Assembly: GCA_947624945.1 (NCBI GenBank)
Contig: CANQMJ010000137.1
Span: 1 to 6,157 of the forward strand
Reading direction: 5' to 3'
Source: an uncultured Clostridia bacterium
GTDB taxonomy: Bacteria > Bacillota > Clostridia > Oscillospirales > CAG-272
DNA: 6,157 nt
The stretch's first letter is position 1. Every line of letters starts with the position of its first letter. Shown here one piece after another: positions 1 through 4,780 of the stretch. Both the position numbers and the translations under genes were made by a program. The notes under the pieces are model-generated. The model made no database searches. It was not told the origin of the DNA and saw nothing but the letters and a program-made list of their open reading frames with translations.

Positions 1-1408
1 CAAACGTGCCGAGGTACCGCTTCGTGTACGGGTAAAGACCCGCGTCGAGCAGCTTCGTTATGACCGTGCGCTTCGTGTCGAGCGAACGCGCCGCAACATC
101 CATCATGTGGTCGAGACGCGAGTAGAATTCATTTTCATCCTTCGACAGATACGCGATGCGAGGCATGTTGATGGTCACAACGCCTATCGAGCCCGTCGAC
201 TCGCCCGAGCCGAAGAATCCGCCCGACTTCTTGCGCAGCTCGCGCAGGTCAAGTCTCAGACGGCAGCACATCGAGCGCACGTCGGACGGCTCCATGTCGC
301 TGTTTATATAGTTGGAGAAATACGGCGTGCCGTACTTCGCCGTCATTTCAAAGAGCAGCTTGTTGTTCTCCGTCTCCGACCAGTCGAAATCGCGCGTTAT
401 CGAATACGTCGGTATCGGATACTGGAATCCGCGTCCGTTCGCGTCGCCCTCGATCATGATGTCGATGAAAGCCTTGTTTATGACGTCCATCTCCGCCTTG
501 CAGTCGCCGTAGGTGAAATCCATGTCGCGGCCGCCGACGATGGCGGGAAGATTTTCGAGGTCGGAGGGCACCGTCCAGTCCAGGGTGATGTTGGAGAACG
601 GAGCCTGCGTGCCCCATCTCGACGGCGTGTTCACGCCGAAGATGAAGCTCTGTATGCACTGCTTTACTTCTTTATATGTGAGGTGGTCGACCTTCACGAA
701 CGGCGCGAGATACGTGTCGAACGACGAGAACGCCTGCGCGCCCGCCCACTCGTTCTGCATGATGCCGAGGAAGTTCACCATCTGATTGCAGAGCGTCGAA
801 AGATGCGACGCCGGAGCCGACGTGATGCGCCCCGTGACGCCGCCGAGTCCCTCGCGAATGAGCTGCTTGAGCGACCACCCCGCGCAGTAGCCCGTCAGCA
901 TCGAAAGATCGTGCAGATGCAGGTCCGCGTTGCGGTGCGCGTCCGCGACCTCTCGGTCGTAGACCTCGGACAGCCAGTAATTAGCCGTTATCGCACCGGA
1001 ATTCGACAGGATAAGTCCGCCGACTGAATATGTGACCGTGCTGTTTTCCTTGACGCGCCAGTCGGTGGCCTTGACGTATTTGTCGACGAGCTCCTTGTAG
1101 TCGAGGATCGTCGAGCCCATGTTGCGTATCTTCTCGCGCTGCTTGCGGTAGAGGATGTACGCCTTCGCGACCTCGCTGTAGCCCGCCTGACCGAGCACCT
1201 CCTCGACACTGTCCTGAATGTCCTCGACGGATATTTTGTCGTCCTTTATCTTGTGCTCAAAGTCGGCTGTCACACGCAGCGCGAGGAAATCTATCACCGA
1301 CGGGTGATAATTGACGCCCTGCGCGTCGAACGCCTTCTTTATCGCCGTGCTTATCTTCGATATGTCGAACTCCGCGATCTTGCCGTCGCGTTTTATGACC
1401 TCATACAT
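1..1408 (-). CDS. nrdD: Anaerobic (class III) ribonucleoside-triphosphate reductase, N-terminal 469 residues, 3' end off the window
   Basis: The minus strand is open from an ATG at 1408 to the left edge without a stop (469 codons plus one base). The product reduces ribonucleoside triphosphates to dNTPs anaerobically, using a glycyl radical installed by NrdG. Residues 1-90 look like an ATP-cone (MYEVIKRDGK start, then KISTAIKKAF), the usual allosteric activity domain. The reductase core follows, with DLHLHDL at 162-168, LTGYCAGWSL at 171-180 (Cys175, one of the conserved active-site cysteines), GVNTPSRWGTQAPFSN at 258-273, GRGFQYPIPTY at 325-335 and a Cys381-Cys382 pair in SMCCRLRLD, where the thiyl-radical cysteine is expected. 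Family members are about 700 residues, so roughly the last third is outside, including the zinc-binding cysteines and the C-terminal glycyl radical loop. The start is supported by AAAGGAG at 1420-1426. The gene is downstream of nrdG but has its own NrdR-type promoter. Confidence 0.96.
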   Translation of the reverse strand, partial: MYEVIKRDGKIAEFDISKISTAIKKAFDAQGVNYHPSVIDFLALRVTADFEHKIKDDKISVEDIQDSVEEVLGQAGYSEVAKAYILYRKQREKIRNMGSTILDYKELVDKYVKATDWRVKENSTVTYSVGGLILSNSGAITANYWLSEVYDREVADAHRNADLHLHDLSMLTGYCAGWSLKQLIREGLGGVTGRITSAPASHLSTLCNQMVNFLGIMQNEWAGAQAFSSFDTYLAPFVKVDHLTYKEVKQCIQSFIFGVNTPSRWGTQAPFSNITLDWTVPSDLENLPAIVGGRDMDFTYGDCKAEMDVINKAFIDIMIEGDANGRGFQYPIPTYSITRDFDWSETENNKLLFEMTAKYGTPYFSNYINSDMEPSDVRSMCCRLRLDLRELRKKSGGFFGSGESTGSIGVVTINMPRIAYLSKDENEFYSRLDHMMDVAARSLDTKRTVITKLLDAGLYPYTKRYLGTF

Positions 1409-1472
1409 CTCTGTCTCCGCTCCTTTTTCTTTGCCTTCGTTTTGATATATATGTAACTGCTTTTACCGTCGC

Positions 1473-1488
1473 GCACCACATTTTGTGG
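1473..1488. promoter_or_regulatory. Probable second NrdR box, just downstream of the nrdD start site
   Basis: Read on the minus strand, CCACAAAATGTGGTGC matches the NrdR consensus at 11 of 16 positions. It also contains a tighter palindrome, CCACA-TTT-TGTGG (1476-1488). NrdR normally binds paired boxes. The two boxes here are 34 bp apart centre to centre, slightly more than the usual three helical turns (about 31-32 bp), which lowers confidence. It would lie at about +4 to +19. Confidence 0.55.
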
Positions 1489-1498
1489 CACGAAAGTT

Positions 1499-1528
1499 AT
1501 TGTAGCACACTACATATAGTGCTGTCAA
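1499..1528 (-). promoter_or_regulatory. Promoter of nrdD (sigma-A type)
   Basis: On the minus strand a perfect -35 TTGACA (1523-1528) is followed after 18 bp by TACAAT (1499-1504), with TG one base upstream of the -10 (TGCTACAAT, extended -10). Transcription should start near 1492, giving a leader of about 83 nt before the nrdD ATG. The 18-bp spacer is almost completely filled by an NrdR-box-like palindrome. The start site is inferred from spacing only. Confidence 0.8.
1507..1522. promoter_or_regulatory. NrdR box 1 in the nrdD promoter spacer
   Basis: ACACTACATATAGTGC matches the known NrdR consensus ACACWATATATWGTGT at 14 of 16 positions, including the CA...TG half-site bases. It sits exactly between the -35 and -10 of the nrdD promoter, so a bound repressor would block RNA polymerase. 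NrdR is the zinc/ATP-cone repressor of ribonucleotide reductase genes; its own gene is not in this window. Confidence 0.8.
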
Positions 1529-1553
1529 GGGCGGCGGACAAAAAATACAGGTC

Positions 1554-1593
1554 AAAAAAACGCTCGCTTTTTTGGCGGTTTTTTCTAAAAAAC
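1554..1593 (-). terminator. Weak candidate terminator region after nrdG
   Basis: Between the nrdG stop and the nrdD promoter are two A/T inverted repeats. GTTTTTT-CT-AAAAAAC lies at 1578-1593. An A7/T6 pair flanking a 7-base CGCTCGC loop lies at 1554-1573 and reads on the minus strand as AAAAAA-loop-TTTTTTT. On the minus strand, AAAAAAC of the first repeat can also pair with the GTTTTTT of the second, leaving a T run. The stems lack the GC-rich base of a typical intrinsic terminator, so this is a weak call. Read-through from nrdG into nrdD remains possible. Confidence 0.3.
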
Positions 1594-1619
1594 TATATAT
1601 CAAAGGCGGTTCGGGCGAT

Positions 1620-2309
1620 TTATTTAACGCCGCGCAAAGAGACGCTTTTCACATACGGACGCACGGTGTCCGCGTATTTTTCCATCTCCTCCCGCGACGG
1701 CGCCGTCAGCGGCGCGCCGCCGAGAATGTCGCCCGAATCGGCGAACTGCTGTAAATAGTATCTCTCGGCGCCGCGTATAAATTCGCCGATGCCGATAAAA
1801 TCAGCGTCCGTATGGTATTCGCCGACGACGGTCGTGCGAAACTCGTACTCGACCTTCCCTTCGAGCAGTATCTGCACCGACTCAGACATCGCGTCCATGT
1901 CGACATTTCCGCCGCATGTGAGCGTATATTTCTCGGGCGAATTTTTTATATCCATCGCTACGTAGTCGACGGCGGCTTTGTCGACCGCGTCGCGGAGCCT
2001 GTTCGGGAACGTGCCGTTCGTATCGAGCTTGACGAGGAAGCCCATGTTCTTGACACGGAGCGCAAAATCGGTGAAATCGCGGTTAAGAAGCGGCTCGCCG
2101 CCCGTGAACGCGACGCCGTCGAGTATACCGTGCCGCTTCGATAAAAACGCGAAGAATTCGTCCTCTGTCATGATGTCGGGCACGCCCTTCACGAGCGAGG
2201 CGTTGTGGCAGAACGGGCAGCGCAGATCGCACCCTGCGGAGAAAACGGTGCACGCGACGTGACCCGGAAAGTCAAGGAGCGTCAGCTTTTGAAGTCCCGA
2301 AATTTTCAT
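1620..2309 (-). CDS. nrdG: Anaerobic ribonucleoside-triphosphate reductase activating protein (radical SAM)
   Basis: This 229-residue protein is a radical-SAM activase that uses a [4Fe-4S] cluster and S-adenosylmethionine to generate the glycyl radical on NrdD. The cluster motif CX3CX2C is intact at Cys27, Cys31 and Cys34 (AGCDLRCPFCHNASL). The SAM-contacting FTGGEPL follows at 68-74, with KLDTNGT at 94-100 and MDIKN at 119-123. The N-terminal KISGLQKLTLLDFPG is typical of the longer clostridial/archaeal-type NrdG rather than the roughly 155-residue enterobacterial form. The ATG at 2309 is supported by GAAAGGA at 2318-2324 with an 8-nt spacer. The gene lies upstream of nrdD on the same strand, 211 bp away, opposite to the nrdD-nrdG order of enterobacteria. 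It has its own promoter. Identification as an activase is firm; the adjacent nrdD identifies its partner. Confidence 0.95.
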   Translation of the reverse strand: MKISGLQKLTLLDFPGHVACTVFSAGCDLRCPFCHNASLVKGVPDIMTEDEFFAFLSKRHGILDGVAFTGGEPLLNRDFTDFALRVKNMGFLVKLDTNGTFPNRLRDAVDKAAVDYVAMDIKNSPEKYTLTCGGNVDMDAMSESVQILLEGKVEYEFRTTVVGEYHTDADFIGIGEFIRGAERYYLQQFADSGDILGGAPLTAPSREEMEKYADTVRPYVKSVSLRGVK

Positions 2310-2326
2310 ATGTCGTATCCTTTCAC

Positions 2327-2341
2327 GCGGGCAGGACCCGC
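2327..2341 (-). other. Leader hairpin directly upstream of the nrdG ribosome binding site
   Basis: On the minus strand GCGGG-TCCTG-CCCGC forms a 5-bp all-G/C stem with a 5-nt loop. It ends 2 nt before the GAAAGGA Shine-Dalgarno of nrdG. It is inside the predicted leader and could affect ribosome loading or mRNA stability. No role is demonstrated. Confidence 0.4.
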
Positions 2342-2349
2342 CGTCGGCA

Positions 2350-2365
2350 GTTTGTGTTCACAAAC
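2350..2365. promoter_or_regulatory. Operator-like palindrome over the nrdG transcription start
   Basis: GTTTGTG-TT-CACAAAC is a perfect inverted repeat with 7-bp arms. It begins directly next to the nrdG -10 element and covers the predicted start site near 2359. The position suits a repressor. It does not match the NrdR consensus. It superficially recalls Rex (TTGTGA-type) or CRP half-sites, but the spacing between half-sites is too short for either. The regulator is unknown. Confidence 0.5.
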
Positions 2366-2394
2366 ATTTTAATACGGTTTCTTTGATGTGTCAA
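2366..2394 (-). promoter_or_regulatory. Promoter of nrdG (sigma-A type)
   Basis: On the minus strand TTGACA (2389-2394) is separated by exactly 17 bp from TAAAAT (2366-2371), close to the ideal vegetative promoter. Transcription should start near 2359, with a leader of about 50 nt before the nrdG ATG. A 12-bp GC palindrome (GCGCCGCGGCGC, 2397-2408) lies just upstream of the -35; its role is unknown. Confidence 0.8.
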
Positions 2395-2415
2395 TAGCGC
2401 CGCGGCGCGCGAGCA

Positions 2416-2439
2416 ACACACATTTTCGCGAAGCGAAAT
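2416..2439. repeat. Degenerate third copy of the TTTTCGC-type palindrome
   Basis: TTTCGC-GAA-GCGAAA (2424-2438) forms a 6-bp hairpin with the same GAA loop as the larger repeat at 2465-2554. Its left flank, ACACACATTTTCGC (2416-2429), is the exact reverse complement of 2481-2494, so it can also pair with that repeat. The right flank has decayed. It looks like a partial or older copy of the same element. Confidence 0.65.
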
Positions 2440-2464
2440 TGCCGCCGTCCAAGTAATGGCAACG

Positions 2465-2554
2465 CCACACTTTTCGCGAAGCGAAAATGTGTGTATAACG
2501 TCTTCTCGTTGCACTCGAAGCCGTCTTACACTTTTCGCTTCGCGAAAAGTGTGG
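2465..2554. repeat. 90-bp nested inverted repeat (REP/MITE-like), between dapA and nrdG
   Basis: Positions 2465-2487 pair perfectly with 2532-2554 (23 bp). After a bulged T at 2488, GTGT (2489-2492) pairs with ACAC (2528-2531). ACG (2498-2500) then pairs with CGT (2522-2524), CTTC (2502-2505) with GAAG (2517-2520), and GT with AC around a TGC loop at 2510-2512. Each arm is itself a hairpin: 2467-2492 (TTTTCGC-GAA-GCGAAAA) and 2528-2552 (an 11-bp perfect stem, loop TTC). The DNA can therefore form one long cruciform or two small ones. There is no T tract, so it is not a normal terminator, although it lies in the dapA 3' region and could protect or shape that mRNA. There is no transposase and no evident target duplication. 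Being an interspersed family is an inference. Confidence 0.8.
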
Positions 2555-2608
2555 GAGATACCCGTTATGGTAACGGTTTGCCGCGCGAGCCGCGAGCATC
2601 GCAATTTT

Positions 2609-2641
2609 CTGCATTCGCATATAATCGTTATGCATTTGCAG
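2609..2641 (-). other. Imperfect hairpin spanning the dapA stop codon
   Basis: On the minus strand CTGCA pairs with TGCAG at the ends (2637-2641 with 2609-2613). After two A-A mismatches an inner stem, TGCATA with TATGCG (one G-T pair), closes a short loop. The structure includes the dapA stop at 2628-2630. Only a short AAAATT follows, so it is a poor intrinsic terminator. It may be a 3'-end stabilising structure or chance. Confidence 0.3.
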
Positions 2642-3560
2642 AAAACGCTGCTTTCGCAGCTTCTATTACGTCGCGGAGCGCGTCGGTGTCGGTGTCGCGG
2701 ACAAGGGGCAGGCGCACCTCAGACGAGCACAGCCCGCACAGTCCGCACGCCGCTTTTACAGGTATCGGATTCGGCTTCGAAAACAGCGTGCGCGTGACGG
2801 GGTGCAGTATCTTCTGCATCTGAAGCGCATACGCGTGATCGCCCGTGAACCACGCGCGGCACATAGCGCCGACCTCACGCGGGAACAGATTCGATGTGAC
2901 CGATATTATGCCGAGCCCGCCGAGCGCCAGCGTCGGCAGCGTCAGCTCGTCGCAGCCGCTGTAAAGCGCGAGCGAATCTCCGCACGCGGAGATTATGTCG
3001 GCGGCGAGCGCAAGATCTGCGGACGCCTCCTTGACGCCGACGATGTTGGGGTGATGGGCGAGCCGCTGATAGACGTCGAGAGGGATCGTCATCGCGGTGC
3101 GCGCGGGGACGTTGTAGACGAGCATCGGCACGGGGGACGCGTCCGCTATCGCGGCAAAATGTGCGTACAGACCTTCTTTCGTCGTTTTGTTGTAGTACGG
3201 CGTGACCGCCATGACGGCGTCGGCGCCGAGCGCGGACGTCTCCTTCGCGAGCCGGACGCATTTGGCTGTGTCGTTGCCGCCGACGCAGGCGATGACGGGA
3301 ACGCGTCTGTCCGCCTCTTCTACGACCGCTTCCGTTACGGCGAGCACCTCGTCATGCGTCAGCGTCGCGGACTCGCCCGTCGTGCCCGTCGAGGCGAGCG
3401 CCGATATGCCTGCGTCGACCTGACGGCGGACGAGAGTTTTCATGCAGTCGATGTCGACGGCGCCGTCGCAAAACGGCGTCACGAGCGCGGTCGCAGCGCC
3501 GCGGAAAATGATGCGCTTGCCGGACGGAAGTTTTTCTTCGTATGTATATTCGCGGGACAT
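2628..3560 (-). CDS. dapA: 4-hydroxy-tetrahydrodipicolinate synthase
   Basis: This 310-residue protein of the DapA/NAL class I aldolase family condenses pyruvate with aspartate semialdehyde, the first committed step towards diaminopimelate and lysine. The (beta/alpha)8-barrel motifs are complete: GAATALVTPF at 21-30, STGTTGES at 57-64 (Thr60/Thr61 of the catalytic triad region), PYYNK at 121-125 (Tyr123), VYNVPAR at 148-154 (catalytic Tyr149, substrate-binding Arg154), the Schiff-base Lys177 in GVKEAS, and SKPNPIPVKAA at 261-271, typical of true DapA rather than sialate lyase. The ATG at 3560 has a modest AGAGG site (3566-3570). It adds about 18 residues before the usual family start, and no other plausible start codon lies in that stretch. 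No other lysine-pathway gene is adjacent, and the downstream nrdG has its own promoter, so dapA appears monocistronic. Confidence 0.96.
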   Translation of the reverse strand: MSREYTYEEKLPSGKRIIFRGAATALVTPFCDGAVDIDCMKTLVRRQVDAGISALASTGTTGESATLTHDEVLAVTEAVVEEADRRVPVIACVGGNDTAKCVRLAKETSALGADAVMAVTPYYNKTTKEGLYAHFAAIADASPVPMLVYNVPARTAMTIPLDVYQRLAHHPNIVGVKEASADLALAADIISACGDSLALYSGCDELTLPTLALGGLGIISVTSNLFPREVGAMCRAWFTGDHAYALQMQKILHPVTRTLFSKPNPIPVKAACGLCGLCSSEVRLPLVRDTDTDALRDVIEAAKAAFSANA

Positions 3561-3582
3561 AAATACCTCTAATTTTTTATTT

Positions 3583-3615
3583 GCGCCGACCGCCTTGAAA
3601 TCGGCGCGTTTTTTT
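3583..3615 (+). terminator. Intrinsic-terminator-like hairpin, pointing rightward
   Basis: GCGCCGA (3583-3589) pairs perfectly with TCGGCGC (3601-3607) around an 11-nt loop, followed by G and a T7 run (3609-3615). This is the form of a rightward intrinsic terminator. No rightward gene lies to its left, where dapA is leftward. It would stop antisense transcription leaving dapA, or be a relic. Read leftward it is a hairpin in the dapA leader without a T tract, ending 12 nt before the AGAGG site. Confidence 0.5.
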
Positions 3616-3623
3616 GATATACT
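3595..3623 (+). promoter_or_regulatory. Candidate promoter for the rightward membrane-protein/queA genes
   Basis: TTGAAA (3595-3600) and TATACT (3618-3623) are separated by 17 bp, a good sigma-A promoter. Transcription would begin near 3630, about 118 nt before the first rightward ATG at 3749. The elements overlap the terminator-like hairpin, whose loop holds the -35. No better rightward promoter is seen up to 3749. Confidence 0.5.
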
Positions 3624-3641
3624 GGCGCTGTGGCGCAGTAT
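3619..3641. other. Bulged hairpin in the dapA / membrane-gene intergenic region
   Basis: ATACT (3619-3623), a bulged G, and GCGC (3625-3628) pair with GCGC (3633-3636) and AGTAT (3637-3641) around a TGTG loop, giving nine base pairs in all. It overlaps the rightward -10 element and would lie in the 5' leader of dapA if that gene starts near 3645. It could be a protein-binding palindrome or an RNA hairpin. Confidence 0.4.
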
Positions 3642-3651
3642 GTTCGTTTAC

Positions 3652-3657
3652 ATTATA
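3652..3657 (-). promoter_or_regulatory. Possible -10 element for dapA
   Basis: On the minus strand a perfect TATAAT lies at 3652-3657. No convincing -35 is present at 16-18 bp (best is TTCGCC, 3 of 6), so the assignment rests on the -10 alone. It would give a dapA leader of about 85 nt containing the hairpins at 3619-3641 and 3583-3607. Confidence 0.35.
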
Positions 3658-3748
3658 TGCGTATACGGCGGATGCGGCGAATGCGCGCATTGATAGGAAT
3701 TACGGCGCGTAAGGGCGAAAACTTTGAATTCCACATTCGGAGGTCAAA

Positions 3749-4069
3749 ATGCAGATAGTTCTCTGTGTCGTAAGCGTTCTTTTCGGCGGATTGTCGCTGT
3801 TGGCGGCTGTCAGTCAGATAAAGGCAAAAAGCGAAAAGAAGCCGCTCCCGGCGCTCACCATGGCAGTCGGCGCGCTGATTCTGTTCGCCTCCGTGATATG
3901 CAATATTGCCGCTTGGCGATTTGATTACATAATCGCTGTACTCGGGTGCGCTGCGATCTGCGCCGCGGCGATAATGAACGGTATTAAAAGCGGGCAGTTT
4001 CACATACAGCATCACATCATACGCATCACGCTGTCGGTAATACTGACAGTCGGGTCCATCTTTCTGTAA
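3749..4069 (+). CDS. Small four-helix integral membrane protein of unknown function
   Basis: I do not recognise this 106-residue protein. It is almost wholly hydrophobic, with four likely membrane helices at about 2-22, 35-56, 59-77 and 89-105. The first inter-helix loop is strongly basic and polar (KAKSEKKP, 25-32), which by the positive-inside rule places that loop in the cytoplasm and both ends outside. A basic/histidine stretch, KSGQFHIQHH (80-89), precedes the last helix. No enzymatic motif is visible. The ATG at 3749 is supported by GGAGG at 3739-3743 with a 5-nt spacer. Its TAA stop directly abuts the ATG of the following CPBP protease gene, implying translational coupling and possibly a joint membrane role. 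It is likely real because of the strong ribosome binding site, helix pattern and tight junction. Confidence 0.8.
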   Translation: MQIVLCVVSVLFGGLSLLAAVSQIKAKSEKKPLPALTMAVGALILFASVICNIAAWRFDYIIAVLGCAAICAAAIMNGIKSGQFHIQHHIIRITLSVILTVGSIFL

Positions 4070-4747
4070 ATGCGGCAAATGGACAAGGGGTTATCTGTCG
4101 TCGAGGGGGCTTTGTGGGTCCTCGGCTGGTTCGGCGTCATGCTGTTATACACATTTTTAGATGTGGCAGTATGGGGGAAAATTGCACCCAAAAAAGCGAG
4201 ACTGCTGAATGTCGTCTCCGTCGCGCTCTGCATGGCAGGCTTTTTGAGTTTGTTGATGTCGAAATTTGATCTTCACATCGACATTGAGAGCGGGATTTCC
4301 GTTGAAGGAATTCTTTTGGCGGCAGGCTGTGCTGTGGCGATGTACTTTCTACTCGATAAATTCTTGGATCCTATATTTGAAGGTATGCTTCCGGGAAGCG
4401 AGGACCGCTATCGGGAGACGCTCGATCACCTGCGTGAAGCGCCGGCACTCAGCTTCATTCAGGTCTGCATACTCGCGCCGATTATGGAAGAAATTTTGAT
4501 GCGCGGTTTCCTTCTCGGCGGGCTGTCGGTAAACTGTGGCAAAGTGACCGCGCTCATAGTGTCGTCGGCGCTGTTTGCGCTGCTGCATTTCAACATGGTG
4601 CAGACGCTCTCGGCGCTGATATGCGGGTTCATACTCGGACTTTTATATATAAAAACGAATTCCGTTATCTCTTGCATCGCGGCGCACGCGGGATATAATA
4701 TGATCTCGTATTTTACGACGGTTTTTCGGGAACGTAAGGAAAGATGA
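4070..4747 (+). CDS. CPBP-family intramembrane glutamic endopeptidase (CAAX protease/Abi-like)
   Basis: This 225-residue polytopic membrane protein carries all three signatures of the CPBP (Rce1/Abi, PF02517-type) family. EExxxR is at Glu140-Glu141-Arg145 (APIMEEILMRGFL), FxxxH at Phe169-His173 (SSALFALLHF), and HxxxN at His206-Asn210 (AAHAGYN). Hydrophobic segments lie at about 13-31, 45-63, 80-96, 127-150, 158-175, 178-193 and 198-218. These proteins cleave substrates within the membrane; bacterial members act in bacteriocin maturation or self-immunity and other roles, and this substrate is unknown. The ATG at 4070 directly follows the upstream TAA. There is no clear Shine-Dalgarno for it or for the in-frame ATG at 4079, so reinitiation after the upstream gene is likely and the exact start is uncertain by three codons. 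queA follows after 33 bp. Confidence 0.9.
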   Translation: MRQMDKGLSVVEGALWVLGWFGVMLLYTFLDVAVWGKIAPKKARLLNVVSVALCMAGFLSLLMSKFDLHIDIESGISVEGILLAAGCAVAMYFLLDKFLDPIFEGMLPGSEDRYRETLDHLREAPALSFIQVCILAPIMEEILMRGFLLGGLSVNCGKVTALIVSSALFALLHFNMVQTLSALICGFILGLLYIKTNSVISCIAAHAGYNMISYFTTVFRERKER

Positions 4748-4780
4748 GCCGCCGGCGCAAAAATCAAAGGGAGTTGCTTT

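Noticed and set aside
107..1027. Long rightward open frame (306 codons)
   Set aside because: It is antisense to nrdD, which shows clear class III reductase motifs in the opposite frame. The translation is Arg/Val/His-rich with no recognisable domain, and there is no ribosome binding site.
2350..2365. Rex or CRP/FNR binding site
   Set aside because: The half-sites resemble TTGTG/CACAA, but the centre is only 2 bp, whereas Rex and CRP sites need a longer spacing. It was kept only as an unassigned operator.
2416..2554. CRISPR array
   Set aside because: The repeated unit is palindromic, present in alternating orientation, and unevenly spaced with no similar-length spacers; there are no cas genes.
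2456..2823. Two overlapping rightward frames and two leftward frames across the dapA-nrdG gap
   Set aside because: They read through the inverted repeat and the dapA 3' end, lack ribosome binding sites, and share no protein-like features.
2802..3572. Rightward open frame (256 codons) opposite dapA
   Set aside because: Shadow of the DapA coding sequence, with Arg-rich low-complexity composition. Catalytic motifs are on the minus strand.
4748..4780. preQ1 riboswitch ahead of queA
   Set aside because: Only 33 bp separate queA from the upstream gene. No H-type pseudoknot aptamer pattern is visible, and expression is more simply explained by the operon.
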